Positions 25,445 to 34,131 of a stretch of 64,000 nucleotides of DNA are shown one piece after another. A program made the position numbers and the translations under genes. Within the stretch, counting starts at the first letter, position 1. Each line of letters starts with the position of its first letter. Source of the stretch: Streptomyces sp. DvalAA-43. GTDB lineage: Bacteria; Actinomycetota; Actinomycetes; Streptomycetales; Streptomycetaceae. Below the pieces are notes generated by a model. It saw nothing but the letters and a program-made list of their open reading frames with translations. It was not told the DNA's origin and ran no database searches. Location: the NCBI RefSeq assembly GCF_900091725.1, contig NZ_FMBW01000074.1, positions 1-64,000 on the forward strand, given 5' to 3'.

Positions 25445-25891
25445 TTGTTGCACCTCGGCACGGAGACCGGCTCGCGGACGACTGCGACGACCCCGGCCGT
25501 ACCGGGCGCCACGGCGCCCGCCGCTGTCACGGAGGAGCACGGTGCCGCACCCTGCGACCTGGTGACCGTCCCGGCCCGCCAGGGGCTGGAGGCCGTGGAC
25601 ATCCTGCGCCGGGACGCCGGTCAGGGCATCGGCCCGGTCCTGCACGACGGCGCCTGCGACACCCTCGGCTTCCTGGTGCCGCCGGGGACCGCCGAGGCGT
25701 GGGACGTACCGGGCAGCGCCTGTACGCAGACCGCCGGCCGGGGGCTTCGCATCCCCGCCGAACCGCCCGTCATCGGCAGCGGCTGGCTGCTGCCGCCCGA
25801 GGACGACGCCCCGGTCACCGACCCGGCCGTGCTGCGGGCCGCGCTCGACCAGGCGGCCCGGCTGATCGAGGCGGCCGACAACTGCCGCTGA
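25445..25891 (+). CDS. Small hypothetical protein divergent from the TPR regulator
   Basis: The protein has 148 residues from a TTG directly after AGAGGAGAGGTCCC; the frame continues upstream but without a ribosome site. The N-terminal 35 residues are Thr/Ala-rich. The remainder is a compact acidic domain with V-L-H-D-G-A-C-D-T-L-G-F-L-V-P-P-G-T-A, C-T-Q-T-A-G-R-G and G-S-G-W-L-L-P-P. I do not recognise a named family. In Streptomyces, regulators of this HTH/TPR class often have a small partner gene divergent or downstream; whether this is one is inference. Confidence 0.62.
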   Translation: MLHLGTETGSRTTATTPAVPGATAPAAVTEEHGAAPCDLVTVPARQGLEAVDILRRDAGQGIGPVLHDGACDTLGFLVPPGTAEAWDVPGSACTQTAGRGLRIPAEPPVIGSGWLLPPEDDAPVTDPAVLRAALDQAARLIEAADNCR

Positions 25892-26001
25892 CCGCCGGTA
25901 CCTCGCCCGCGCGCCCATAATGGGCAGGTGGGCGGGTTTCCCCGGCACGGCCGGTTCCCTACCGGTCCCGAGCGAAGAGCAGTGAGCGGGCACGAGCAGC
26001 G

Positions 26002-26955
26002 GTGGCACGTCGAGGAGCGTCGGGCGGGGGTGCGGGCGCCCGTAAGCGGTCCGACCGCAAGGCCGAGAACAGGGCCGGGACCGGGAGCAGGGCCGAACGC
26101 GGGACCGGACGGGCCGGGCGCAGGGCGGAGCCCCTGGCCGAACCGGTCGACGGCGGCCTCGCCGAACTGGTCCCCGACCGGGAGCGGCCGCGCGCCTGGA
26201 CGCTGACGCTGGACGGCGCCCCGCAGTCCCACGTGGATCTCGACGACCCCACGTTCCTGTCCTTCGAGTACCAGCGCAGGATCGGCCACATCGCCGATCT
26301 CGTCGCACCGCCCGGACAGCCCCTGCACGTGGTGCACCTGGGCGGCGGGGCCTTCACCCTCGCCCGCTACATCGCCGCGACCCGGCCCCGCTCCACCCAG
26401 CAGATCGTCGAGGTGGACGCCGCGCTCGTCCAACTCGTCCGCCGGGAACTCCCGCTGGACCCGCAGGCCAGGATCCGGGTCAGGACCGCCGACGCGCGTG
26501 CCGGGCTCGGGAAGATCCAGGACGGCTGGGCGGACCTCGTCATCGCCGATGTCTTCAGCGGGGCCCGTACCCCCGCACACCTCACCAGCACCGAGTTCCT
26601 CGCCGAGGTCCGCAGAGTCCTGAAGCCCGGCGGGAGTTACGTCGCCAACCTCGCGGACGGGCCGCCGCTGACCCATCTGCGCGGTCAGATCGCCACCGCG
26701 GCCACGGTCTTCCCCGAACTCGCGCTCGCCGCCGACCCGACCGTGTGGCGCGGCCGCCGCTTCGGCAACGCCGTGCTGCTCGCCTCGGACCTGCCGCCGG
26801 CGGTCGCCGAGCTGACCCGCCGGGTCGCGACCGATCCGCATCCCGGCCGCGTCGAACACGGGCGGGCGCTCGCCGACTTCACCGGCGGCGCGGCGGCGGT
26901 GAGCGACGCGGACGCCAAGCCGTCCCCGCCGCCGCCCCCCTCGGCCTTCGGCTGA
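26002..26955 (+). CDS. Spermidine-synthase-like SAM-dependent methyltransferase-fold protein
   Basis: The protein has 317 residues from a GTG; the first 50 residues are basic and disordered and the real start could be later. The Rossmann motif is V-V-H-L-G-G-G-A-F-T-L-A-R (about 109-121), followed by the acidic V-E-V-D-A-A-L of strand 2 and the A-D-A-R-A-G and V-I-A-D-V-F-S-G segments of polyamine aminopropyltransferases. The N-terminal tetramerisation domain is reduced to D-D-P-T-F-L-S-F-E-Y. Such stand-alone forms are common in actinomycetes and their substrate is unknown. Confidence 0.72.
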   Translation: MARRGASGGGAGARKRSDRKAENRAGTGSRAERGTGRAGRRAEPLAEPVDGGLAELVPDRERPRAWTLTLDGAPQSHVDLDDPTFLSFEYQRRIGHIADLVAPPGQPLHVVHLGGGAFTLARYIAATRPRSTQQIVEVDAALVQLVRRELPLDPQARIRVRTADARAGLGKIQDGWADLVIADVFSGARTPAHLTSTEFLAEVRRVLKPGGSYVANLADGPPLTHLRGQIATAATVFPELALAADPTVWRGRRFGNAVLLASDLPPAVAELTRRVATDPHPGRVEHGRALADFTGGAAAVSDADAKPSPPPPPSAFG

Positions 26956-27160
26956 GGCACGGCTCCCGGGCGCGGCCTCCGGAGCAACGGTCGCCGGGGG
27001 CAACGACTTCTGGGGCACGGCTCCCGGCGCGCCCTCCGGCCGTGCGAGCACGCGTACGAGCCCGCCTCGCAGCCGGTACGTCCTGCGCCCTCGGGTCGCA
27101 CACCCGTCCGGATCACCTGCGGGCGGTACCACCGGCCCCGGATGGCGTACGGTGCCGCCC

Positions 27161-27871
27161 ATGGCAAGTGTGCTCGTGGTCGAGGACGACCAGTTCGTAC
27201 GATCCGCCCTCATCCGGCACCTGACCGAGGCGTCCCATACGGTGCGCAGCGTCGGCACGGCGCTCGAAGCCCTGCGCGAAGTCGCCCACTTCCGCTTCGA
27301 CGTGGTCATCCTCGATCTCGGCCTGCCCGACCTGGACGGCGCCGAGGCGCTGAAGATGCTCCGGGGCATCACCGACGTACCCGTGATCATCGCCACCGCA
27401 CGGGACGACGAGAGCGAGATCGTCCGGCTGCTCAACGACGGCGCCGACGACTACCTCACCAAGCCGTTCTCGGTGGAACACCTGTCCGCGCGGATGGCCG
27501 CGGTGCTGCGCCGCTCGCGCGCCGCCGGGGGCGAGGCGCCGCCGCCGAGCGTCCTGCGGGTCGGCGGACTCACCATGGACCCGCTGCGCCGCCAGGCCGA
27601 ACTGGACGGCACCGCGCTCGACCTGACCCGCCGTGAGTTCGACCTGCTCGCCTTCCTCGCCGGGCGGCCCGGGGTCGTCGTGCCCCGCAAGGAGCTCCTG
27701 GCCCAGGTCTGGCAGCAGTCCTACGGCGACGACCAGACCATCGACGTCCATCTGTCCTGGCTGCGCCGGAAACTGGGGGAGACGGCCGCCCGACCGCGCT
27801 ATCTGCACACCCTGCGCGGGGTCGGTGTGAAGCTGCAGCCGCCCGCCCCGGGCCCGGAGCGGCCTGCATGA
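27161..27871 (+). CDS. OmpR/PhoB-family response regulator
   Basis: The protein has 236 residues from ATG (M-A-S-V-L-V-V-E-D-D); a GTG three codons earlier is possible. The receiver domain (1-115) has the acidic pair E8/D9, the phosphorylation site in V-I-L-D-L-G-L-P-D, Thr in I-A-T-A-R-D-D and K-P-F. The trans_reg_C winged helix (about 130-225) ends in the typical Y-L-H-T-L-R-G-V-G. It is partner of the downstream kinase, with which it overlaps by 4 bp. Targets are unknown. Confidence 0.9.
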   Translation: MASVLVVEDDQFVRSALIRHLTEASHTVRSVGTALEALREVAHFRFDVVILDLGLPDLDGAEALKMLRGITDVPVIIATARDDESEIVRLLNDGADDYLTKPFSVEHLSARMAAVLRRSRAAGGEAPPPSVLRVGGLTMDPLRRQAELDGTALDLTRREFDLLAFLAGRPGVVVPRKELLAQVWQQSYGDDQTIDVHLSWLRRKLGETAARPRYLHTLRGVGVKLQPPAPGPERPA

Positions 27872-29310
27872 GATGGGCCCTGGTCAAGGTCTGTCTGGCC
27901 GTCACGGCGATGGTCGTGGTCGCCTTCGCCGTACCGCTCGGTCTCGTCGTCAAGGAGATGGCCCGGGACCGCGCCTTCTCCGATGCCGAACGACAGGCCG
28001 CCACCATCGGCCCGACGCTCTCCATCACCACCGACCGCACCGAACTCGAAACGGCCGTGCTCACCACCGAACCGGGCGGCGCGGGCCGGATGGCCGTGCA
28101 CATCCCCGCCGTCGAGGAGTCGGACAGTCGGCCCCTGGAGATCGGCACCGGACACGCCACCCGCGCGGACCTGAGGACCGTACGGAAGGCGGGGCGCGCC
28201 TCGATCACCGAGGTGCCGGGCGGCTTCGCGCTGCTCCAGCCGACCGCGCTCGGCTCCGGGGACAACGCCGTCGTCGAGGTGTTCGTGCCCGAGGGCGAGG
28301 TCTCCCACGGTGTCGCCACCGCCTGGCTGGTGCTGGCGGGCGTCGGCATCGCGCTGATCTTCGGCTCCGTCGCGGTCGCCGACCGGCTCGGCGTACGGAT
28401 GGTGGAGCCCGCCCAGCGGCTCGCGGGCGCCGCCCACGACCTGGGGGAGGGAAGGCTGGGCACCAGGGTGGTGGAGGAGGGCCCGGCCGAACTGCGCTCG
28501 GCCGCCGCCGCGTTCAACTCCATGGCCGACCAGGTCGTCCAGCTCCTGGCCGCTGAACGGGAGCTGGCCGCCGACCTCTCGCACCGGCTGCGCACCCCGC
28601 TCACCGTGCTCCGGCTCAACGCCGCCTCGCTCGGCGAGGGCCCGGCCGCCGAGCAGACCCGGGCCGCGGTCCAGCAGCTGGAGCGCGAGGTCGACACCAT
28701 CATCAGGACCGCCCGCGAGCAGCGCCCGCAGACCCAGGGGCTGAACGGTGGCCCCGGGGCGGGGTGCGACGTCTCCGAGGTGATCCGGGACCGGATGGCG
28801 TTCTGGTCGGCGCTCGCCGAGGACGAGGGCCGGGAGGTGAGCCTGGCGGGGGTGGACCGGACGGTACGCGCCCCGGTCGCCCGGCCCGAACTGGTCGCCG
28901 CCCTCGACGCGTTGCTCGGCAACGTCTTCCGGCACACCCCCGAGACGACCGCCTTCGCCGTCGATGTGCACCACAGCGGCGACGCGGTGATCGTGCTGGT
29001 CTCGGACGCGGGCGGCGGCATCGCCGACCCGGAGACGGCACTCGCCCGCGGCGGCAGCGGCCGGGGCGGCGCGGGAGGCGCGGTGGGGTCGACCGGGCTC
29101 GGCCTGGACATCGTCCGCCGGGTCGTGGAGTCCACCGGCGGCGATCTGCGGATCGGCCACTCGGTGCTCGGCGGTACGGAGGTGCGCCTGCGGATCGGCC
29201 TCGACGGGCGACGGCCCGAGCGGGACCGGCGCGGGCACCGGATGGGGCGGGGGCGGCGTGGAGGGGCGCGCCGGAGCACGGCGTTCCGTAAACGCTCCGG
29301 AAAGGTCTGA
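27868..29310 (+). CDS. Sensor histidine kinase of the two-component pair
   Basis: The protein has 480 residues, with ATGA overlap to the response regulator. Two membrane segments (about 7-27 and 150-172) enclose an extracytoplasmic sensor of about 120 residues with no recognised ligand domain. A HAMP linker follows, then HisKA with H-box D-L-S-H-R-L-R-T-P-L-T, N-box L-L-G-N-V-F-R-H-T, G1 D-A-G-G-G-I and G2 G-L-G-L-D-I-V. The C-terminal 30 residues are Arg/Gly-rich. It probably senses an envelope signal. Confidence 0.9.
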   Translation: MRWALVKVCLAVTAMVVVAFAVPLGLVVKEMARDRAFSDAERQAATIGPTLSITTDRTELETAVLTTEPGGAGRMAVHIPAVEESDSRPLEIGTGHATRADLRTVRKAGRASITEVPGGFALLQPTALGSGDNAVVEVFVPEGEVSHGVATAWLVLAGVGIALIFGSVAVADRLGVRMVEPAQRLAGAAHDLGEGRLGTRVVEEGPAELRSAAAAFNSMADQVVQLLAAERELAADLSHRLRTPLTVLRLNAASLGEGPAAEQTRAAVQQLEREVDTIIRTAREQRPQTQGLNGGPGAGCDVSEVIRDRMAFWSALAEDEGREVSLAGVDRTVRAPVARPELVAALDALLGNVFRHTPETTAFAVDVHHSGDAVIVLVSDAGGGIADPETALARGGSGRGGAGGAVGSTGLGLDIVRRVVESTGGDLRIGHSVLGGTEVRLRIGLDGRRPERDRRGHRMGRGRRGGARRSTAFRKRSGKV

Positions 29311-29376
29311 ACCGGCGCCCCATGAACCGCCCCCGTCCCACGAGCCCCGGCCGCCCCCCCCGCGGGGTGCGCGCCC

Positions 29377-31164
29377 CTACGCGGTGCGGCCGTACGCCCC
29401 TTCCGCCCGGTTCACCGCCGACAGCACCGCCAGGATCGAGGCCGTGAGGACGGAGGTGTCCTGGCCGGCCCCCCAGCACAGCTGCCCGCCCACCCGGCAC
29501 TCCGCGTACGCCATCGCCGGGCTGCCCTGCCCCGGACCTGTCGCGTGCTCCGTGAAGTCGAGGACGTCCACCTCGATGCCCGCGGCCGCCAGCGCACGGG
29601 TGAACGCCGACACCGGGCCATTGCCCGTGCCCTCGTAGTCGCCCTCCCGCTCGTCCACCCGCAGGGTGCAGACGAACCGGTGCTCACCGGCCGGGTTCCG
29701 GTCCGTGGACCAGGAGGTCAGGGCCACGCCCCCGTCCCGTCCGGGCGCCAGGTACGTCGTGTCGAACAGCTCCCACAGATCCTTCGGGGTGGCCTCCAGA
29801 CCACTGTCGTCGGTCGCGGTCTGCACCGTGCGGGAGAAGTCCGCGCGCAGCCGGGCCGGCAGGTCCACGCCGTAGTTGCTCCGCAGCAGATGGGCGATGC
29901 CGCCCTTCCCGGACTGGCTGTTGACCCGGATGACCGCCTCGTACGTACGCCCCACGTCCGCCGGGTCGATCGGCAGATACGGCACCGACCACAGCTCCGA
30001 GCCGCTGCGCGCGTGATGGGCGAGGCCCTTGCTGATGGCGTCCTGGTGGGTGCCCGAGAACGCCGTGTACACGAGATCGCCGCCGTAGGGGTGGCGGGGC
30101 GGCACCGGCAGCCGGTTGCAGTACTCGACCGTGCGGCGGATCTCGTCGATGTCGGAGAAGTCGATCATCGGGTCGACGCCCTGGGCGTGCAGATTGAGGG
30201 CCAGGTTGACCAGGTCGACGTTGCCGGTGCGCTCCCCGTTGCCGAACAGGCAGCCCTCCACCCGCTGCGCGCCCGCCAGGACGGCGAGTTCGGCGCACGC
30301 GGTGCCGGTGCCGCGGTCGTTGTGCGGGTGGACGGAGAGGATCACCGAGTCCCGCCGGTCCAGATGACGGTGCATGTACTCGATCTGGTCCGCGTACACG
30401 TTCGGCGTCGCGATCTCCACCGTGGCGGGCAGATTGTGGATGACCGGCCGGTCCGGGGAGGCGTCCCACAGCTCGGTGAGGCTGTTGCAGATCTCCAGGA
30501 TGAAGTCCGGCTCGGTGAGGATGAACACCTCGGGGGAGAACTCGAACCGGATGTCCGCCCCGGGCCGCGCCCGCGCCAGCCGCTCCATCTGCTGTGCCGC
30601 CTCCCGTACGGTGCCGTGCACCTCCGCCCGGTCGCGGCCGAGCACCACCTCGCGCCAGACGGGGGCGGTCGGGATGTAGAGATGGACGACCGCGCGGTCC
30701 ATCCCCTCGATGGACTCGAAGGTCCGCTCGATCAGGTCCGGCTTGGCCGGGGTGAAGACGACCACGGTGACGTCGTCCGGCACGGCGCCGCTCCCGGCCA
30801 GGTGCCGGACGAAGTCGAAGTCGGTGCGGCTCGCGGAGGGGTAGCCGACCTCGATCTCCTTGAAGCCCATCGCGACCAGCAGATCGAACATCCGGCGCTT
30901 GCGCGGTGTGTCCATGGGCTCGGCCAGTGCCTGGTTGCCGTCGCGCAGGTCCACCGGCACCCAGAGCGGGGCGCGTTCGATACGGGCCTGCGGCCAGGTG
31001 CGGCCGGTCAGCGGGATGTCGACGCGGTCGAACGCGGAGCGGTAGCGGTGGGAGGGCATGGAGCCGGCCCGCTGCGGGTTCCAGCGGGGGGCGTCGGCGG
31101 GCACCGGCCCGCGCGGGGTGCAGAGGGTGGGGAAGCCGTGCATCGGTGACTGACGGTCGGACAT
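29377..31164 (-). CDS. leuA: 2-isopropylmalate synthase
   Basis: The protein has 595 residues from the ATG of M-S-D-R-Q-S-P; two earlier in-frame starts (M-R-E-E-T and M-P-C-R) cannot be excluded. The TIM-barrel begins P-V-D-L-R-D-G-N-Q-A-L (metal and substrate site) with later H-N-D-R-G-T-G and G-N-G-E-R-T-G-N-V-D motifs. The C-terminal LeuA regulatory domain (about 450-590) gives leucine feedback inhibition. Length and motifs are those of the long actinobacterial/yeast LeuA. It condenses acetyl-CoA with 2-oxoisovalerate, the first committed step to leucine. A leader peptide with four leucines and an attenuator precede it. Confidence 0.95.
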   Translation of the reverse strand: MSDRQSPMHGFPTLCTPRGPVPADAPRWNPQRAGSMPSHRYRSAFDRVDIPLTGRTWPQARIERAPLWVPVDLRDGNQALAEPMDTPRKRRMFDLLVAMGFKEIEVGYPSASRTDFDFVRHLAGSGAVPDDVTVVVFTPAKPDLIERTFESIEGMDRAVVHLYIPTAPVWREVVLGRDRAEVHGTVREAAQQMERLARARPGADIRFEFSPEVFILTEPDFILEICNSLTELWDASPDRPVIHNLPATVEIATPNVYADQIEYMHRHLDRRDSVILSVHPHNDRGTGTACAELAVLAGAQRVEGCLFGNGERTGNVDLVNLALNLHAQGVDPMIDFSDIDEIRRTVEYCNRLPVPPRHPYGGDLVYTAFSGTHQDAISKGLAHHARSGSELWSVPYLPIDPADVGRTYEAVIRVNSQSGKGGIAHLLRSNYGVDLPARLRADFSRTVQTATDDSGLEATPKDLWELFDTTYLAPGRDGGVALTSWSTDRNPAGEHRFVCTLRVDEREGDYEGTGNGPVSAFTRALAAAGIEVDVLDFTEHATGPGQGSPAMAYAECRVGGQLCWGAGQDTSVLTASILAVLSAVNRAEGAYGRTA

Positions 31165-31193
31165 GAGGACGGTCTCTTCTCGCATCGCCGGAT

Positions 31194-31236
31194 GCGACCG
31201 GCACGGCACGGCACCCCGCGGCGGGGTGCCGGTCGC
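31194..31236 (-). promoter_or_regulatory. Leucine attenuator: two mutually exclusive RNA hairpins
   Basis: In the leuA leader RNA, GCGACCGGCAC-type arms (31226-31236 with 31194-31204) and CGGCACCCCGC-type arms (31221-31231 with 31209-31219) overlap by six bases, so only one pair can form. They follow the leader peptide stop by two bases. A small third stem (GCATC/GATGC, 31180-31194) lies next. No T-run follows, so termination or sequestration of the leuA ribosome site are both possible. Confidence 0.75.
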
Positions 31237-31237
31237 T

Positions 31238-31285
31238 TCAGGCCCCGCCGCGGCAGCCGAGAAGAAGGAGACCGCTGTGCGTCAT
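31238..31285 (-). CDS. leuL: leu leader peptide (15 residues, four consecutive Leu)
   Basis: The 15-codon frame reads M-T-H-S-G-L-L-L-L-G-C-R-G-G-A and stop. The four leucine codons are CTC, CTT, CTT, CTC, two of them the uncommon CTT in this genome, which would enhance ribosome stalling. It lies between the promoter region and leuA with an attenuator-like structure immediately after. This is the classical design for leucine-dependent transcription attenuation. Translation is inferred from composition and position; the ribosome site upstream is weak. Confidence 0.82.
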   Translation of the reverse strand: MTHSGLLLLGCRGGA

Positions 31286-31330
31286 GGCCGGTAGAGTAGT
31301 CACAGAACAAGTCCTCAGACAACCTGACAG

Positions 31331-32032
31331 GTGAACGCAGTGTCCTCGCTCGGTCCGCTCCGCCCCAGCCCCCTGGTCGAACAGGCCACGAACCATCTGC
31401 GCGAGCAGATCACCGAGGGGCACTGGCCGGTCGGCACGCGGATTCCCGGCGAGACGACCCTGGCCAGGACGCTCGGCGTGGGCCGCTCCACGGTCCGCGA
31501 GGCGGTACGCACCCTGGCCACGCTCGGGCTGCTCCAGTCCCGGCAGGGCGCGGGCGTCTTCGTCATCGCCGACCGGGTGACGGAGGACTGGCCGACCAGG
31601 CTGCGCCGGGCCGCGGTCACCGATGTGTACGAGGTGCGCATGCTGATCGAGGTCCAGGCCGCCCGGCTGGCCGCGCGGCGCCGTACGGACGAGGACCTGA
31701 TCGCCCTCGACGCGGCGCTCGCCGCACGGCGGGCGGCGGGGGCCGGGGGAGACGCGGAGTTCGTCGACGCGGACATCGCGCTGCACCGGGCGGTGGTGGC
31801 CGCCGCGCACAATCCCGTACTCACCGATCTCTTCGGTGAGTTCGCGCCCGCGCTGCGGCAGGGCCTCATCGACCTCGTGGAGCTGTTCGGCCTGCGCCGC
31901 GAGGATCCGGACCACGGCGACGCCACCCATGACGCGCTGGTGCGGGCCGTGGTGGCCGGGGACGCGGAGTCGGCGGGGCGGGCCGCGCAGGCCGAACTGG
32001 AATCCACGCTGGCCCGGCTGCGGGCGGCGTAG
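31331..32032 (+). CDS. GntR-family (FadR-type, FCD) transcriptional regulator
   Basis: The protein has 233 residues from GTG. The N-terminal winged helix (10-75) has the GntR signature I-P-G-E-T-T-L-A-R-T-L-G-V-G-R-S-T-V-R-E-A. The C-terminal FCD domain is helical, with metal-type residues in E-F-V-D-A-D-I-A-L-H-R-A-V-V and a late H-D-A-L-V. It diverges from leuA, with about 45 bp separating the regulator start from the leu leader start. Direct-repeat-like CAGACA/CTGACA motifs sit in that gap (31313-31330). It may regulate itself and leuA; the effector is unknown. Confidence 0.85.
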   Translation: MNAVSSLGPLRPSPLVEQATNHLREQITEGHWPVGTRIPGETTLARTLGVGRSTVREAVRTLATLGLLQSRQGAGVFVIADRVTEDWPTRLRRAAVTDVYEVRMLIEVQAARLAARRRTDEDLIALDAALAARRAAGAGGDAEFVDADIALHRAVVAAAHNPVLTDLFGEFAPALRQGLIDLVELFGLRREDPDHGDATHDALVRAVVAGDAESAGRAAQAELESTLARLRAA

Positions 32033-32430
32033 GCCCGGTTGCCCCGGGGCCCAGGGGTGGCGCCCCCGGCTTCGGAGGAAGAAGGCGGCCGCGCACCTGA
32101 CGGCCCCCGACCGCCCCGCCGTGCGATGCCCCGTTCACCTTCCGGCGGGCGGGCGGTGTGAACCGGGGATGACGCGTACCGCTCCCGGCGGTGGGCGGAC
32201 ATGCCGCGCGACGGGGCCGTCCGGCGTGTCCGGCGCGGTACGCCACTCCCGCCGCGCCCCTGGCCTGCGGGTTCTCCGTGCGGCGGGAAATCCCGGGCGG
32301 CGCATACGGGTTGAGGCAAGACCTCGGCGGGACACGGTCCCGTGACGTACCGGACACGCTCGGGCAACGGAAGCGCCTTCAACTCTTGACACCCACCCCT
32401 TCAAGGCAGGAACCTTCCGACATCGACGCA

Positions 32431-32444
32431 TGGGAGCGCTCCCA
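32431..32444. promoter_or_regulatory. CebR operator upstream of cebE
   Basis: TGGGAGCGCTCCCA, a perfect 14-bp palindrome matching the known CebR box. The same sequence recurs at 37693 and with one change at 36131. Cellobiose or cellotriose releases CebR from it. Confidence 0.93.
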
Positions 32445-32552
32445 CATCGGAGGGGTCCGCCCGTCCGAACGGCACTGCCCGTGCCCTCCCCCCTTGAACC
32501 ACGCGGCACCCGCACTCACCGGCGGCCCGGCCGCGCGGTCCGAACGCCAGCC

Positions 32553-32650
32553 ACCGGGACGTCCCGTCCGGAACGTCCCACCGGATATGCCACACCCGGA
32601 ACGTCCCACCCGGAATGTCCCACCCGGAATGTCCCACCCGGAACAAGGAG
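32553..32650. repeat. 14-bp tandem repeat array in the cebE leader (7 units)
   Basis: Seven head-to-tail 14-bp units fill 98 bp. The consensus is CCCGGAAYGTCCCA; units three to five match it fully, unit one reads ACCGGGACGTCCCG, unit two starts TCC, the next is diverged and the last runs into AAGGAG. Each unit contains a GGAACGTCCC quasi-palindrome. The array ends eight bases before the cebE ATG. Confidence 0.9.
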
Positions 32651-32657
32651 TAGTGGA

Positions 32658-33992
32658 ATGCGCATCACCCGCACCGTCGTCGCCGGCCGGCGACGCAGAG
32701 CCGCGGTTCTGGCCACCACGGGCCTGACGATCCCGGCCCTGCTGCTGACCGGCTGCAGCAGCGACTCGGACACCTCGGGCAGCACGGGCCCCGACGCGAA
32801 CGGGAACATCACGCTGACCGTCGCCGACTTCGGGCAGTTCGGCTACAAGGAGGCCGGGCTCTTCGCCAAGTACCACGAACTGCACCCGAACATCACGGTC
32901 AAGGAAGACGTCACCGCCGACGAGAAGATCTACTACCCCAAGCTGCTCCAGCAGCTGAACTCGGGCAGTGGTCTCGCCGACGTCCAGGGCATCGAGGTCG
33001 GCCGGATCAAGGAGATCACCGACACCAAGGCGGACTCCTTCGTCGACCTCGGCAAGGTGATCGACGTCGGCGACTGGGTCTCCTGGAAGGCGAAGCAGGC
33101 CACCGCGCCCAGCGGTGCGGTGATCGGCGCGGGCACCGACATCGGCCCGATGTCCCTCTGCTACAACACCGACCTGTTCAAGAAGGCCGGCCTGCCGACC
33201 GACCGCGCGGAGGTCGCCAAGAAGGTCGCGGGCGGCTGGGAGGACTACCTCAAGCTCGGCGAGGAGTACAAGAAGAAGGCCCCCGCGGGCACGTACTTCA
33301 TGGACTCCGCGAGCGCCATGTTCAACGCCGTCGTGAGCTCGAACGCGAAGCAGTACTACGACGAGAGCGGCAAGCCGGTCTACAAGGAGAGCCCCAGCGT
33401 CCAGCAGGGCTGGAACCTGGCCGCCGAGGTCGCGTCCAAGAAGCTCTCCCAGGGCCTGGCCCAGTTCGACACCAACACCTGGGTCCCCGCACTGCGCAAG
33501 GGCACCATCGCCACCGTGGCGTGCCCCGCGTGGATGGCCGGCCAGATCTCGGCCAACGCCGGTGAGGGCAACAAGGGCAAGTGGGACATCACCACCGCGC
33601 CCGGTGCGACCGCCGCCAACTGGGGCGGCTCCTTCCTCGCCGTGCCCAAGTCGGGCAAGAACGTCGAGGAGGCCGGGAAGCTCGTGAAGTGGCTGACCGC
33701 GCCCGAGCAGCAGGCCGCCGTCTTCAAGGCGATCGGTGTCTTCCCGTCCAACAAGGGCGCGTACGACCTGCCGGACGTGAAGAACGCGAAGCTCCCGTAC
33801 TTCAACGACGCGCCGATCGGGCAGATCTACGCCGACGAGGCCAAGTCCATCCCCGAGGCGGTACTCGGCCCGAAGGACGGCGTCATCAAGGACACCATCT
33901 CGACCCAGATCACCAACATGGAGCAGCGGGGCACCAGCCCCGACAAGGCGTGGAAGGCCGCGACCGACGCGATCGACAAGGCGATCGGCTGA
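32658..33992 (+). CDS. cebE: Cellobiose/cellotriose-binding lipoprotein CebE
   Basis: The protein has 444 residues; ATG is preceded by AAGGAGTAGTGGA. A signal peptide with R-R-R-R-A and lipobox L-L-L-T-G-C (Cys32 region) anchors it to the membrane. The mature protein is a large extracellular sugar-binding protein of ABC family CUT1, with N-G-N-I-T-L-T-V-A-D-F-G at the start and many aromatic residues for stacking with glucose units. The neighbourhood (CebF, CebG, BglC, CebR and CebR boxes) fixes the identity. It captures cello-oligosaccharides. The ATPase is not present; in Streptomyces the shared MsiK serves. Confidence 0.95.
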   Translation: MRITRTVVAGRRRRAAVLATTGLTIPALLLTGCSSDSDTSGSTGPDANGNITLTVADFGQFGYKEAGLFAKYHELHPNITVKEDVTADEKIYYPKLLQQLNSGSGLADVQGIEVGRIKEITDTKADSFVDLGKVIDVGDWVSWKAKQATAPSGAVIGAGTDIGPMSLCYNTDLFKKAGLPTDRAEVAKKVAGGWEDYLKLGEEYKKKAPAGTYFMDSASAMFNAVVSSNAKQYYDESGKPVYKESPSVQQGWNLAAEVASKKLSQGLAQFDTNTWVPALRKGTIATVACPAWMAGQISANAGEGNKGKWDITTAPGATAANWGGSFLAVPKSGKNVEEAGKLVKWLTAPEQQAAVFKAIGVFPSNKGAYDLPDVKNAKLPYFNDAPIGQIYADEAKSIPEAVLGPKDGVIKDTISTQITNMEQRGTSPDKAWKAATDAIDKAIG

Positions 33993-34131
33993 CCGCATCC
34001 GGTGCGGGCGGCCCCGAAGCCGCCCGCCCCGGCGCGCCCGCCCCTGCCCGTACCCGCTCGCACCCCCCGACCCCCGCCCCGGCCCACGCCCCACCAGGGC
34101 GCCCCCGTCACCCAGGGAAGGACTCCCGCCC

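Larger units (their letters stand above)
32033..32657. other. 625-bp region between the GntR regulator and cebE
   Basis: No supported gene. It contains a CebR operator at 32431-32444 and a seven-unit 14-bp tandem array at 32553-32650 that runs into the cebE ribosome site. The stretch 32040-32400 is GC-rich with no convincing frame. Confidence 0.7.

Noticed and set aside
32553..32650. Short CRISPR array
   Set aside because: Units are 14 bp head to tail with no spacers and no cas genes near.
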